Shown: piece by piece, positions 22,617-31,191 of the stretch | Layout of the letters: each line of letters starts with the position of its first letter | How positions within the stretch are numbered: position 1 is the first letter of the stretch | NCBI GenBank assembly: GCA_022843905.1 | Contig: JALHMT010000053.1 | Coordinates: forward strand, 1-38,512 | Length of the DNA: 38,512 nt | Origin: Rubrivivax sp. | GTDB lineage: Bacteria > Pseudomonadota > Gammaproteobacteria > Burkholderiales > Burkholderiaceae_C | Direction of reading: 5' to 3' | Program-made: the position numbers and the translations under genes | Notes under the pieces: generated by a model | Databases searched by the model: none | What the model was told of the DNA's origin: nothing | The model's input: only the letters and a program-made list of their open reading frames with translations

Positions 22617-23507
22617 TCAGGCATCCGGGCTTCGAAACTTCACGCCCAGCAGTTCTTCGAACGGCAGGACCATGGCGCCCTTGTCGCGGTCGCCGTGGCC
22701 CTTGAGCAGGGCCGTCTGGTACGTGGCAGTCGCTGCTGCGAGCACGGGCATCGGCATGCACAGCCGCGCGCCCAGTTCGGCCGCGCTGACCAGGTCCTTG
22801 TAGGCATGCTTCATCGGGTAGCCCGACGAGAAGCTGTCCTTGAGCATGCGCGGCACGAAGAACTCGGAGGCATAGCTGCGACCCGTGCCGCTGTTGACCA
22901 CCGTGGCCACCTGCGCGGGGTCCAGGCCCATCTTCACCGCCATCGGCAGGATCTCGGCAAGGCCGGCGCAGTTGATGTCGAACAGCAGCTGGTTGATCAG
23001 CTTCGTGAGCTGGCCGCTTCCCGCCGGGCCCATGAAGAGGATCTGGTTGCCCATGTGCCTGAGCAATGGTTCGATCCGTTCGAAGACTGCGCGCTCGCCG
23101 CCACACATCACCGTGAGCGTGCCGTCGACGGCGCGAGCTTCCATGCCCGAGACCGGTGCGTCCACGAAGTCGATGCCCGACTTTCGCAACGCTTCGGCCA
23201 CCTCCACAGTGGTGCCGTAGGCAATGGTGCTGGTGTCAACGACGACCTGGCCGGGACGCAGCCGCGCTGCCAGCCCACCGGCGCCGAACAGCACATCGCG
23301 CACCACGTCGCCGTGAGGCAGACAGAGAAACACGACGTCGGCGTCTCCCAGGTCTGCCGCTTGGTCCACCGGCATCGCGCCGGCCTGCTGCATCGCCGCG
23401 TAGGTCGAGCGGTCGGCCGAGTGCACGTACACCGCAGCGCCGCTCTTCAGGAGGTTCAGGGCCATGGGCTTGCCCATCTGCCCTAGGCCGATGAATCCGA
23501 TCTTCAT
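22617..23507 (-). CDS. GarR-like NAD(P)-dependent beta-hydroxyacid dehydrogenase
   Basis: 296 residues, standard for the tartronate-semialdehyde reductase and 3-hydroxyisobutyrate dehydrogenase family. The nucleotide loop is GFIGLGQMGKPMA at 4-16, the substrate loop DAPVSGMEARAVDGTLT at 117-132, and catalytic Lys169 lies in GSGQLTKLINQ. Where the family is GarR-like, it reduces 2-hydroxy-3-oxopropanoate (tartronate semialdehyde) to D-glycerate, the substrate of the kinase at the end of the operon. Other hydroxy acids are possible. It is followed by the dehydratase 14 bases away and preceded by the Bug binding protein. Confidence 0.87.
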   Translation of the reverse strand: MKIGFIGLGQMGKPMALNLLKSGAAVYVHSADRSTYAAMQQAGAMPVDQAADLGDADVVFLCLPHGDVVRDVLFGAGGLAARLRPGQVVVDTSTIAYGTTVEVAEALRKSGIDFVDAPVSGMEARAVDGTLTVMCGGERAVFERIEPLLRHMGNQILFMGPAGSGQLTKLINQLLFDINCAGLAEILPMAVKMGLDPAQVATVVNSGTGRSYASEFFVPRMLKDSFSSGYPMKHAYKDLVSAAELGARLCMPMPVLAAATATYQTALLKGHGDRDKGAMVLPFEELLGVKFRSPDA

Positions 23508-23525
23508 GGTGGATCCCCGGCGCCG

Positions 23526-24491
23526 TCAGTCGGCCGTGATGTTCTTGGACTTGATGATTCCGGCCCACAGCGCGAGCTCGCTCTGGACGAACTGGCCCAG
23601 CGCGGTCGGGTCCATGTAGACGGCGAAGGCGCCCTGGTCGTTCATCTTCGTCTTGTAGTTCTCGCTCTCGACGATGGTCTTGATCTCTCTGGTCAGGCGC
23701 GTAACCACGGGGGCCGGGGTCCCCGCCGGCGCGAACACCGCAAACCACGACTCGACCTCATAGCCCGACAGACCCGCCTCGGCCGAAGTCGGCGCGTTGG
23801 GCATCGAGGGATGGCGCTGCTTGCCGGTGTAGGCGAAGGCCTTGAGCTTGCCGCTGGTCACGTGGCCGATCACCGAGGGGGGCGTGGTGACGAACATGTC
23901 GACCTGTCCGCCCAGGAGATCGTTCACGGCGGGCCCGGCGCCCTTGTAGGGCACGTGCGTCGTCTGTACCTTCGCCTGCTGCTCGAACAGCTCGCCGGCG
24001 ATGTGCTGGATCGAGCCGTTGCCCGACGACGCATAGAAGACGCCGCGGCCGTTCTTCTTGCCCCAGGCGATGAACTCCTGCAGGTTGTGCGCGGGGTTCG
24101 ATCCCGATACCGCAATGACGTGCGGCGCCCGCATCACCAACGCCACCGGCACGAAGTCCTTCGTCGGGTTCCACTTGATCTGCTTGAAGAGCGCCGGGTT
24201 GCCGACGTGGTAGCCGGAGTACTGCATCAGCAGCGTGTATCCGTCTGGCTTGGCGCGCGCCACCGCCTCGGTGCCCAGATTGCCCGCGGCGCCGGCCTTG
24301 TTGTCGACGACGATCGGCTGGCCGAGCGCCTTGCCCAGGGCTTCCCCGATCAGGCGCGCGGCGAAATCGGTGGAGCCGCCGGGTGCGCTGGGCACGACCA
24401 TGGTGATCGGCTTCTCGGGCCAGGCCTGGGCCGAGGCGGCGTGGGCGACGAGCGCCAACGTGGCGCAAAGAACGAGCCGGTGAATTCGCAT
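23526..24491 (-). CDS. Bug/TctC-family periplasmic substrate-binding protein
   Basis: 321 residues. The start is ATG 24491, with AAGGAG five bases upstream; the frame reaches 24512. A signal peptide ends AHAASAQA, then the mature N-terminus reads WPEKPITMVVPSAPGGSTDF, the usual family pattern (PxGGxxD). Further marks are DNKAGAAGNLGTEAVARAKPDGYTL-like segments. Such proteins bind carboxylates in the periplasm for tripartite tricarboxylate transporters, but no TctA/TctB membrane genes lie in the window, so it may work with a permease encoded elsewhere or act as a sensor. It probably binds the acid degraded by this operon. Confidence 0.9.
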   Translation of the reverse strand: MRIHRLVLCATLALVAHAASAQAWPEKPITMVVPSAPGGSTDFAARLIGEALGKALGQPIVVDNKAGAAGNLGTEAVARAKPDGYTLLMQYSGYHVGNPALFKQIKWNPTKDFVPVALVMRAPHVIAVSGSNPAHNLQEFIAWGKKNGRGVFYASSGNGSIQHIAGELFEQQAKVQTTHVPYKGAGPAVNDLLGGQVDMFVTTPPSVIGHVTSGKLKAFAYTGKQRHPSMPNAPTSAEAGLSGYEVESWFAVFAPAGTPAPVVTRLTREIKTIVESENYKTKMNDQGAFAVYMDPTALGQFVQSELALWAGIIKSKNITAD

Positions 24492-24588
24492 GATGTCTCC
24501 TTCGTTGGGCAATGCAGCGGCTTGGCCTGGGACCCGAAAGGTCCCTGGCGCAGGCCGTCGGGGTGGTGGTGCGAGGGTCGCCGGCCGG

Positions 24589-24981
24589 TCAGGCCAGCTC
24601 GGATATCTCGATCAGGTTGAAGTCAGGGTCACGCACGTAGACGGAGCGGATCTTCTGTGTGGCGCCGGTGCGCATCACCGGCCCTTCGACGATGGGCCAG
24701 CTGGCCGCCTGGAGCCTTGCGATCACCTGGTCAAGCGGAATGGACGCGATGAAGCACAGGTCCAGCGCGCCGGGCACCGGCAGATGCGCCTTGGGCTCGA
24801 ATTCCGATCCCTGCACGTGCAGGTTGATCTTCTGATGGCCGAACTTGAAGGCAAAGCGCTCGACCGGCGGCGTGCCGCCGATGAAGCTTTCGAGCTGCAT
24901 GCCCAGCACGCGGGTGTAGAAGTCCACGCAAGCCTCCCGGCGAGCGGTGGTCAGAACGAGGTGGTCGAGGTGGTCGATCAT
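24589..24981 (-). CDS. VOC-family (glyoxalase/bleomycin-resistance fold) protein
   Basis: 130 residues, one pair of beta-alpha-beta-beta-beta modules. It opens IDHLDHLVLTTA, with His7 where the first metal ligand lies; INLHVQG gives His55, and DPDFNLIEIS near the end gives Glu125, so a His/His/Glu divalent metal site is likely. The family includes glyoxalase I, dioxygenases and epimerases such as methylmalonyl-CoA epimerase; the reaction here is not determined. It overlaps the lyase gene as ATGA. Position next to a CoA lyase would fit an epimerase acting on a CoA thioester, which is only an inference. Confidence 0.8.
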   Translation of the reverse strand: MIDHLDHLVLTTARREACVDFYTRVLGMQLESFIGGTPPVERFAFKFGHQKINLHVQGSEFEPKAHLPVPGALDLCFIASIPLDQVIARLQAASWPIVEGPVMRTGATQKIRSVYVRDPDFNLIEISELA

Positions 24982-25916
24982 GAGGCTGAGACTCGCAGTT
25001 CGGCGACGTAGGACGGGGCGGGATGCAGGTCGGTGATGAACCCGGCCTTGGCGACCTGGCCAGGCACGTCGTGACCGACGATGGCGGGCAGGCTGCGTGC
25101 AACGGCCAGTAGGCGGGGCAGGTCGATGCCGGTGTCGTAGCCCATCGCCTGCAGCATGTGGATCGCGTCTTCGCTGCAGATGTTGCCGGTGGCGCCGGGC
25201 GCATACGGGCAGCCGCCGAGGCCACCGAGCGACCCGTCGAAGCGCGTGATGCCTTCGTTCACCGAAGCCAGCACGTTGGCCAGCCCCATGCCGCGTGTGT
25301 TGTGGAAGTGCAGCGTCAGCTGCAGGTTGCCGAATCGCTGCTGCAGCGCCCGGGTCAGGCGCGTCACCTGGGTCGGATGCGCCATGCCGGTGGTGTCGCA
25401 GATCGTCAGCCCGCGCACGCCGAGTTCGGCGAAGCGATCGGCCCAGCGCAGCACCTCGGCCTCGGGCACGTCACCTTCCATCGGGCAGCCGAAGCAGCAC
25501 GACAGCGAAACGTTCACCGGCACCTTGCCGCGGGCCATGTCGATGACCTCGCGCAGCCCCCCGAAGCTCTTCTCGCGCGGCATGCGCAGGTTGGCCAGGT
25601 TGTGCGTCTCCGAGGTCGACATCACGAGGTTCAACTCGTCCGCCCGGCTCTCCAGCGCGCGCTCGGCGCCACGAACATTGGGCACCAGCACCGTGGTCTC
25701 GACGCCCGGTACTCGGCGGATGCGGCCCATCACCTCCTCGGCGTCGCGCAGCATCGGGATCGCCTTCGCCGACGTGAACGAGGTGACCTCGATCTTGGCG
25801 TAGCCGCAGGCCGACAACTCGTCGATCAGCGCCACCTTGGCGTCGGTGGGCACGAAGGCCGGTTCGTTCTGGAAGCCGTCACGGGTGACGACCTCGTTGA
25901 AGTGGATGCGTTCCAT
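24978..25916 (-). CDS. HMG-CoA lyase-family enzyme
   Basis: 312 residues, matching hydroxymethylglutaryl-CoA lyase. Residues of the TIM-barrel active site are Arg12-Asp13 in TRDGFQNE, His203 and His205 in LHFHNTRG, and the signature GLGGCPYAPGATGN with Cys236. It cleaves a 3-hydroxy-3-methyl diacyl-CoA thioester, classically HMG-CoA to acetoacetate and acetyl-CoA; relatives cleave citramalyl-CoA-like compounds. The neighbouring class III CoA-transferase (ending 8 bases upstream) would make the CoA ester. The N-terminus is short, without the mitochondrial extension. The start is ATG 25916. Confidence 0.9.
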   Translation of the reverse strand: MERIHFNEVVTRDGFQNEPAFVPTDAKVALIDELSACGYAKIEVTSFTSAKAIPMLRDAEEVMGRIRRVPGVETTVLVPNVRGAERALESRADELNLVMSTSETHNLANLRMPREKSFGGLREVIDMARGKVPVNVSLSCCFGCPMEGDVPEAEVLRWADRFAELGVRGLTICDTTGMAHPTQVTRLTRALQQRFGNLQLTLHFHNTRGMGLANVLASVNEGITRFDGSLGGLGGCPYAPGATGNICSEDAIHMLQAMGYDTGIDLPRLLAVARSLPAIVGHDVPGQVAKAGFITDLHPAPSYVAELRVSAS

Positions 25917-25924
25917 AGCGCTCC

Positions 25925-27127
25925 CTAGGCGACGATGCCGCGTTCGCGCAGCGCGGCGATCTGGGTGTCGGTGAGGCCGATCTCGCGCAGCACCGCGCCG
26001 GAGTCCTGGCCCAGTGCGGGCGCGTTGCGGCGGTGGCGGCCGGGCGTGGCCGACAGCTTCGGGCAGATGCCCGGCACCGACAGCGCGCTGCCGTCGTCCA
26101 TCGTCACCTGGTCGATCATGCCGCGCGCCTGGTAGTGCGGATCGGCGGCGATGTCGGCCACGGTGTAGATGCGCCCGGCCGGGACCGATGCGCCGTCCAG
26201 CGCAGCCAGCACCTCGTCGACCGTGCGCACAGCCGTCCAGGTGCCGATGGCAGCATCGAGCTCCGCCACGCGGGCCACGCGGCCGGCGTTGTCGGCCAGC
26301 GCCGGGTCCTGGCCCAGGTCGTCGCGGCCGATCAGCGACATCAGCCGGCGGAAGATGCTGTCGCCGTTGCCGGCGATGAGCGCATAACCCCCGTCCCGGC
26401 AGCGGTAGGCGTTCGTCGGTGCGATGCCGGGCAAGGCACTGCCGGCGGCCTCGCGCACCGCACCGAAGGCGCTGTACTCGGGAAGCAGGCTCTCCATGCA
26501 GTTGAAGACGGCCTCGTAGAGGGCCACGTCGATGACCTGGCCGCGCCCGCTTGCATGGCGGTGCTGCAACGCGAGCAGGATGCCGATCACGCCGTGCAGC
26601 GCGGCCAGCGTGTCGCCGATGCTCACGCCGACACGCACCGGCACGCGGCCTGGCTCGGCGGTGAGGTGTCGCAGTCCGCCCATGGCCTCGGCCACCACGC
26701 CGAATCCCGGCCGGTTGCGATAGGGCCCGGTCTGGCCGTAACCGCTGATGCGCAGCACGATCAGGCGCGGGTTGGCCGCGAGCAGCTCATCGGGCGCGAG
26801 GTTCCAGCCTTCCATGGCGCCAGGGCGGAAATTCTCGATCAGCACGTCGGCTTCGGACGCGAGGCGGCGTACCACCTCCTGGCCCTCGGGCGTGCGCAGG
26901 TCCAGTGCCAGGGAACGCTTGTTACGCGACTGCACCTGCCACCACACCGACGTGCCGTCCTTTAGCAGGCGCCACTTGCGCAGCGGGTCGCCGGCTCCGG
27001 GCGGCTCGATCTTCACCACCTCGGCGCCGAAGTCCGCCAGCGTCTTCGCGGCAAAGGGGCCTGCGATGAGTTGCCCGAGTTCCAGGACCTTGAGTCCGGC
27101 AAGGGCTGCGGGGTGTGGCGTCGTCAT
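25925..27127 (-). CDS. Class III (CaiB/BaiF) CoA-transferase
   Basis: 400 residues. Marks of the family are GLKVLELGQLIAGPFAAKTL at 11-30, ADFGAEVVKIEPPGAGDPLR, ENFRPGAMEGWNL at 98-110, RISGYGQTGPYRNRPGF, and Asp172 in VGVSIGDTLAALHG as the acyl-anhydride Asp. It moves CoA from a donor (often succinyl-CoA) to a carboxylic acid. Paired with the lyase just downstream, it gives an activate-then-cleave module, for example for 3-hydroxy-3-methylglutarate or a similar branched hydroxy-diacid. It starts 36 bases after the LysR stop. A second, non-identical CoA-transferase lies at 29131 on the other strand. Confidence 0.9.
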   Translation of the reverse strand: MTTPHPAALAGLKVLELGQLIAGPFAAKTLADFGAEVVKIEPPGAGDPLRKWRLLKDGTSVWWQVQSRNKRSLALDLRTPEGQEVVRRLASEADVLIENFRPGAMEGWNLAPDELLAANPRLIVLRISGYGQTGPYRNRPGFGVVAEAMGGLRHLTAEPGRVPVRVGVSIGDTLAALHGVIGILLALQHRHASGRGQVIDVALYEAVFNCMESLLPEYSAFGAVREAAGSALPGIAPTNAYRCRDGGYALIAGNGDSIFRRLMSLIGRDDLGQDPALADNAGRVARVAELDAAIGTWTAVRTVDEVLAALDGASVPAGRIYTVADIAADPHYQARGMIDQVTMDDGSALSVPGICPKLSATPGRHRRNAPALGQDSGAVLREIGLTDTQIAALRERGIVA

Positions 27128-27163
27128 GGCAGCCAGTGTCCGGCTCTGGCCGCCTGGGGTCCA

Positions 27164-28099
27164 TTAGCTTCTGGATCGCCTGGACTTCGCATTCTGCGAA
27201 ACCGACACCAGGAAATCCCTGACGGCCCGCACCGTCTCGTCGGCGTCGGGCCGCACCACCACCTGCAGCTGGCGGTGCACCCAGGCGTCTGCCAGCGGCC
27301 GCCAGTGCAGCTTCATGGCCTTCACGATCGGAAGCGCAGCTTCCTTCGGCAGCAGGGCCACGCCGAGTCCGGCAGCCACCATGTGGCCGACCGCATCGAA
27401 GCTGCGCACCTGCATGCGCAGCTTCAGCGTGCGGCCTGCGGCCATCGCTGCCCGCTGCTGGGACTCCAGCAATGCGGCGCCGGCGTTCAGGCTAATCCAG
27501 GGCTCGTCCAGCGCGTCGGCAAAGGGCAGCGGCGTTCTGCCGATGAGGCGGTGGCCCGGCGGCAGGATCAGCACGAGCTCGTCGCTGCGGAAGTCGCGCG
27601 CGTCCAGCCCGCGCAGGTCGGGTCCGCTCACGAACACGCCCAATTCGGCGCGGCCTTCGCGCACGGCCGCCACCACCTGCTGCGACACTTGCTCTTCAAG
27701 TTCCACCTGAACCTCGGGGTGGAGGTCGGCGTACTCGGCCAGCAGCGCCGGCAGGAACTGCGTGATCGCCGCGGTGCTCGCGAACACCTGGAGGTGGCGC
27801 ACCACGCCCTTCGTGGTATCCGCAAGTTCCACCAGCAGGTTGTCCAACTCGTGCAGGATCGCCATGCCTCGCTTGGTGAACGCGCGGCCCAGCGCCGTGG
27901 GCTTAAGGCCGCGTGGGTGGCGCTCGAACAGTTGGGCGCCAAGGGCGCGCTCCAGGTCGCGCAACCGGCGACTGGCGGCGGGCAGCACCAGATTGCACTC
28001 GCGCGCCGCCTCGGTGAGGTTGCCCGCCCGCGCGCACACCACGGCGAGGCGGACGGACACGAAGTCGAAGCGTGCCAGGTTGAGGTGCGGTGTGCTCAT
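27164..28099 (-). CDS. LysR-family regulator 1
   Basis: 311 residues. The N-terminal winged helix-turn-helix covers about 12-70 (AVVCARAGNLTEAARECNLVLPAAS as recognition region), followed by a co-inducer domain (VVRHLQVFASTAAITQFLP, then GLGVALLPKEAAL). It reads in the same direction as the CoA-transferase downstream, so it is in the operon rather than divergent from it. The ligand is probably a pathway acid or CoA intermediate. A second LysR gene ends 13 bases upstream. The pair may divide control of the minus and plus operons. The C-terminal tail AKSRRSRS is basic. Confidence 0.88.
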   Translation of the reverse strand: MSTPHLNLARFDFVSVRLAVVCARAGNLTEAARECNLVLPAASRRLRDLERALGAQLFERHPRGLKPTALGRAFTKRGMAILHELDNLLVELADTTKGVVRHLQVFASTAAITQFLPALLAEYADLHPEVQVELEEQVSQQVVAAVREGRAELGVFVSGPDLRGLDARDFRSDELVLILPPGHRLIGRTPLPFADALDEPWISLNAGAALLESQQRAAMAAGRTLKLRMQVRSFDAVGHMVAAGLGVALLPKEAALPIVKAMKLHWRPLADAWVHRQLQVVVRPDADETVRAVRDFLVSVSQNAKSRRSRS

Positions 28100-28112
28100 G
28101 GTTCCTCCGGGT

Positions 28113-29039
28113 TCAAGTGGCGACCCATCGTGCGGGCCATGCCTTGCTGCGCACCATCTCGTGGATCACCTGCTCCGCGGCGCCCAGCACCGCCACTGCG
28201 GCCGGGCTGAGGGGCCGGGTCAGCGAGTGTGAAGCCACCACCCGCCGCTGCAGCGCCGGGTTCTGGATGGAGGCGACCGCCAAACGGCCGGCCTGGACCT
28301 CTTCCGACACCGCGCCGGGCGACAGGATGGTGGCGGCCATGCCGGCGGCCACCGCCTTCTTGATGTTGGGCAGCGAATCGATTTCGGCCACCAGCGTGAG
28401 TGTCAGACCAGAGCGCGTGCAGGCGTCGTCGACGATGCGCCGCAGGCCATGGTCCTTGGCCGGCAGGACCAGCGGCCGTTGGCAGAGCGAGCGCAGCCCG
28501 ATCCGTTGCGACCGCGGCGCGGTATCGGGGTGGCTGACGAAGACCAGGCGCTCCTCGAGCAGGTGACGCTCGGTGAGCCCAGGCCGCTCGCCGCCGGCGA
28601 ACAGGAAGGCGGCATCCAGCCGGCCGGCCTGCAGCCATTCGCCGAGGAAGCCGCTGTGGCTCTCGATGAGCTTCAACTGCACGTCCGGGTACTGCGCCCG
28701 CACCGCGGCGAGGATCGGCAGCGTGGCCACCAGCGCCACCGTCGTCGGCAGACCCAGCACCACCGGGCCGCAGATCTGACCGCCGGCCTCGCGGACCGAA
28801 CTGCGGACCCGCTCCACGTCCTGCAGCACCACGCGGGCGTGTTCCACGAAAGCGCGACCCGCGTCGGTGAGGACCATGCCGCGATGCGAGCGCAGGAACA
28901 GTGCCGCGCCCAGCTCGCGTTCGAGCAGCGCGACCTGGTGGCTCAGCGCGGGCTGCACGACGTGCAGCGAACGTGACGCGGCCAGCAGGCTGCCGGCTTC
29001 GCTGATGCCGACGACATAGCGCAGCTGACGCAGTTCCAT
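28113..29039 (-). CDS. LysR-family regulator 2
   Basis: 308 residues from ATG 29039 (MELRQLRYVVGISEAGSLL). The HTH lies at about 1-60 and includes LHVVQPALSHQVALLERELG. The effector domain includes GLPTTVALVATLPILAAVRA and LPNIKKAVAAGMAATILSPG. The longer frame to 29315 is shadow. The gene is divergent from the CoA-transferase at 29131, with a 91-base intergenic region where LysR regulators usually bind, so it is the likely regulator of the plus-strand operon and, by read-through, the head of the minus-strand one. Co-inducer not known. Confidence 0.88.
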   Translation of the reverse strand: MELRQLRYVVGISEAGSLLAASRSLHVVQPALSHQVALLERELGAALFLRSHRGMVLTDAGRAFVEHARVVLQDVERVRSSVREAGGQICGPVVLGLPTTVALVATLPILAAVRAQYPDVQLKLIESHSGFLGEWLQAGRLDAAFLFAGGERPGLTERHLLEERLVFVSHPDTAPRSQRIGLRSLCQRPLVLPAKDHGLRRIVDDACTRSGLTLTLVAEIDSLPNIKKAVAAGMAATILSPGAVSEEVQAGRLAVASIQNPALQRRVVASHSLTRPLSPAAVAVLGAAEQVIHEMVRSKAWPARWVAT

Positions 29040-29130
29040 GAGTATCGTGAGCTCTGATAGTTGGTAGGCCGTAAATGTATTTCCGCGATAGCCGTGTGTA
29101 CAACAGAATCCGTCATCTCTGGAGCCGCCC
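29040..29130. promoter_or_regulatory. Divergent LysR/CoA-transferase promoter region
   Basis: This 91-base gap is distinctly AT-richer than the flanks and contains the short palindromic AAATGTATTT (29073-29082) and TGTATTTCCGCGA, a T-N11-A arrangement typical of LysR sites. The exact promoter elements are not clear. CTGGAG lies upstream of the CoA-transferase ATG at 29131. Confidence 0.45.
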
Positions 29131-30300
29131 ATGACCGAATCCGCATCGACGACACCCTTGCCGCTGGACGACGTGGTCGTCGTCGATCTGTCGCGACTGG
29201 TCTCCGGCAACATGCTCACGCACGTGCTGGCCGACCTTGGCGCCACGGTGATCAAGGTCGAGGCACCGCGCAAGGGCGATGAACTGCGCGCCTGGCAGCG
29301 CCAAGGCGTCAGCACCTACTGGCTGGCCTACAGCCGCAACAAGGACAGCGTCGAGCTGGACCTGCGCTCGGCCGCGGGAAAGTCGGCCCTGCACGACCTG
29401 CTGCGCCGGGCAGACATCCTGGTGGAGAACTTCCGCCCGGGCACGCTGGAGCGCATGGGACTGGGGCGCGATGTGCTGCAGGAGCTCAATCCGCGGCTCG
29501 TGGCGGTGCGCATCTCCGGCTGGGGGCAGACGGGGCCGTTCGCCGGCAAGGGCGGCTTCGGTTCGCTGATCGAGGCGATGAGCGGCTTCGCGTCGATGAA
29601 CGGCTTTGCCGACCGGCCGCCGGTGCTGCCGCCCTTCGCGATGGCTGACAACGTGGCCGGCCTCTATGGCGCCGCGCTGGCGCTGGCGGTGCTTCACCAG
29701 CAGCGCAGCATGGCCGAGCCGCGCGTGCGCGAGGTGGACCTGTCGCTTTTCGAGCCGCTGTTCTCGGTGCTGGGTCCGCAGGCGGCCGAGTACACGCTGA
29801 CCGGCGAGGTGGTGCCGCGCTCGGGCAGCCGCTCGCCGACGCACGCCCCACGCAACGTGTACCGCACGCAAGACGGGCGCTGGGTGGCACTGTCGGCGGG
29901 CATGGAGGGCACGCTCGCCCGCCTGTTCGAGGGCATCGGCCAGGCCGATGCGCTGACCGACCCGCGCTTTGCGACGCACGAGGCGCGGCTGCGCCACATC
30001 GATGCGCTGGACGAGATGATCCAGGCCCATGTCGGCCGCCTGACGCTGGACGAAGCGCTGCGCTTCTTTGCCGAACGCGACATCACCGCCGGGCCGGTGT
30101 GCGACGTGGCCGACCTCATGCAGCACCCCTACCTCGGCGAGCGCGAACTGCTGGTGCCGCAGCCCACGCCCGATGGCCGCAGCGTGCCGGTGCATGCCGC
30201 GCCCTACAAGATCGACGGCGTGCGCCCGCCCATCCGCCGCCCCGCGCCAGCGCTGGGCCAGGACAACGCGCGCTGGCTGGCGACCGGCGGGGAGTCTTGA
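29131..30300 (+). CDS. Class III CoA-transferase 2
   Basis: 389 residues. It has DDVVVVDLSRLVSGNMLTHV at 13-32, ADLGATVIKVEAPRKGDELR, ENFRPGTLERMGLG and RISGWGQTGPFAGKGGFG, with Asp173 in PPFAMADNVAGLYGA as the catalytic Asp. The canonical GPF after LVSG is replaced by NML, so this copy is not a recent duplicate of the one at 25925. It activates a carboxylic acid with CoA. The next gene, a CitE-like lyase, starts two bases after its stop, so the product is probably cleaved at once, as in citramalate or malyl-type routes. Confidence 0.9.
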   Translation: MTESASTTPLPLDDVVVVDLSRLVSGNMLTHVLADLGATVIKVEAPRKGDELRAWQRQGVSTYWLAYSRNKDSVELDLRSAAGKSALHDLLRRADILVENFRPGTLERMGLGRDVLQELNPRLVAVRISGWGQTGPFAGKGGFGSLIEAMSGFASMNGFADRPPVLPPFAMADNVAGLYGAALALAVLHQQRSMAEPRVREVDLSLFEPLFSVLGPQAAEYTLTGEVVPRSGSRSPTHAPRNVYRTQDGRWVALSAGMEGTLARLFEGIGQADALTDPRFATHEARLRHIDALDEMIQAHVGRLTLDEALRFFAERDITAGPVCDVADLMQHPYLGERELLVPQPTPDGRSVPVHAAPYKIDGVRPPIRRPAPALGQDNARWLATGGES

Positions 30301-30302
30301 GC

Positions 30303-31169
30303 ATGCGCACGCTGCTTCGATCCTTCCTGTTCGTGCCAGCGGCCGACGACCGGCTGTTCGACAGCGCCTGCGCCAAGGGCAGCGACGCCGTCATCCTGGA
30401 CCTGGAAGACGGCACCCACCCGTCGCGCAAGGCCGCCGCGCGACAAGGCCTGCCGGCGCGCTACCCGCGCCTGGCCGCGGCGGGCAAACGCGCAGCCGTG
30501 CGCGTCAACGGCGATCTGCTGACACTGGCGGATGACCTGCGCGCCGCGGTGCGACCGGGCCTGGACTTGTTGGTGCTGCCTAAGGTGGAGCACCCGCGCG
30601 ACGTGCAGTGGATCGCTTGCGCGGTGGCCGCACTGGAGGCCGAGCACGGCATGGTGCAGGGCCACGTGCGCCTGCTGTTGCAGATCGAGAGTGCGGCGGC
30701 GCTGCCTCGGCTGCATGACATCGCCGCCGCCCACCAGCGCGTGATGGGCATGATGCTGGGCAGCGAAGACTTCTCGCTTGACCTGGGCGGCCTGCCGGTC
30801 GAAGACCTGCTGCTCGCGCCCAGCCTGATGCTGCTGCACGCGGCGCGGGCCGCCTGCATCCAGCCAATCGGGTTCGTCGCGTCCATCGCAGCGCTGGGCG
30901 ACGTCGACGACTTTCGCCGCGTGCTGGAACGCGCCCGCGGCCTGGGCTTTCGTGGCGCGGTCATCGTGCACCCGAAGTTCATCGAGGCGGTCAACGACTG
31001 CTACACCCCATCGGCCAGCCAGGTGGCCGCTGCGCGCGACATCGTCGCGGCGTTCGAGACGGCCGACCGGCAAGGCTTGGGTGCCGTGCGGGTGGCCGAG
31101 CTGATGGTCGACAAGCCGGTCTACCGGCGTGCCTTGCAGCTGCTCGCCGAGGCCGGCGAGGCGGCATGA
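30303..31169 (+). CDS. CitE-like CoA-ester lyase (HpcH/HpaI superfamily)
   Basis: 288 residues, matching citrate-lyase-beta, malyl-CoA and citramalyl-CoA lyase-like enzymes. Motifs are RSFLFVPA at 6-13, AVILDLEDGTHPSRKAAAR at 29-47, Arg67 in VRVN, Glu129 in LLQIESA and Asp156 in GSEDF (Mg ligands), and VHPKFI late. It cleaves a beta-hydroxyacyl-CoA to acetyl-CoA plus a keto acid. The start ATG 30303 is two bases after the CoA-transferase stop, with GGGGAG upstream. Together they would convert a hydroxy-diacid such as citramalate to acetyl-CoA and pyruvate. The substrate is not proven. Confidence 0.88.
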   Translation: MRTLLRSFLFVPAADDRLFDSACAKGSDAVILDLEDGTHPSRKAAARQGLPARYPRLAAAGKRAAVRVNGDLLTLADDLRAAVRPGLDLLVLPKVEHPRDVQWIACAVAALEAEHGMVQGHVRLLLQIESAAALPRLHDIAAAHQRVMGMMLGSEDFSLDLGGLPVEDLLLAPSLMLLHAARAACIQPIGFVASIAALGDVDDFRRVLERARGLGFRGAVIVHPKFIEAVNDCYTPSASQVAAARDIVAAFETADRQGLGAVRVAELMVDKPVYRRALQLLAEAGEAA

Positions 31170-31191
31170 CGACAACGAAGGAGACAGGACC

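Noticed and set aside
20064..22803. Long plus-strand frames opposite the SAF oxidoreductase, dehydratase and GarR-like genes
   Set aside because: Antisense shadows; the minus-strand genes have complete family motifs and ribosome sites.
29040..29130. tRNA or riboswitch in the AT-richer divergent region
   Set aside because: No cloverleaf or conserved riboswitch core can be drawn; a LysR-controlled promoter explains it better.
29040..29315. N-terminal extension of LysR 2 up to 29315
   Set aside because: The extension runs through the intergenic promoter and into the divergent gene, whereas ATG 29039 gives the standard LysR N-terminus.
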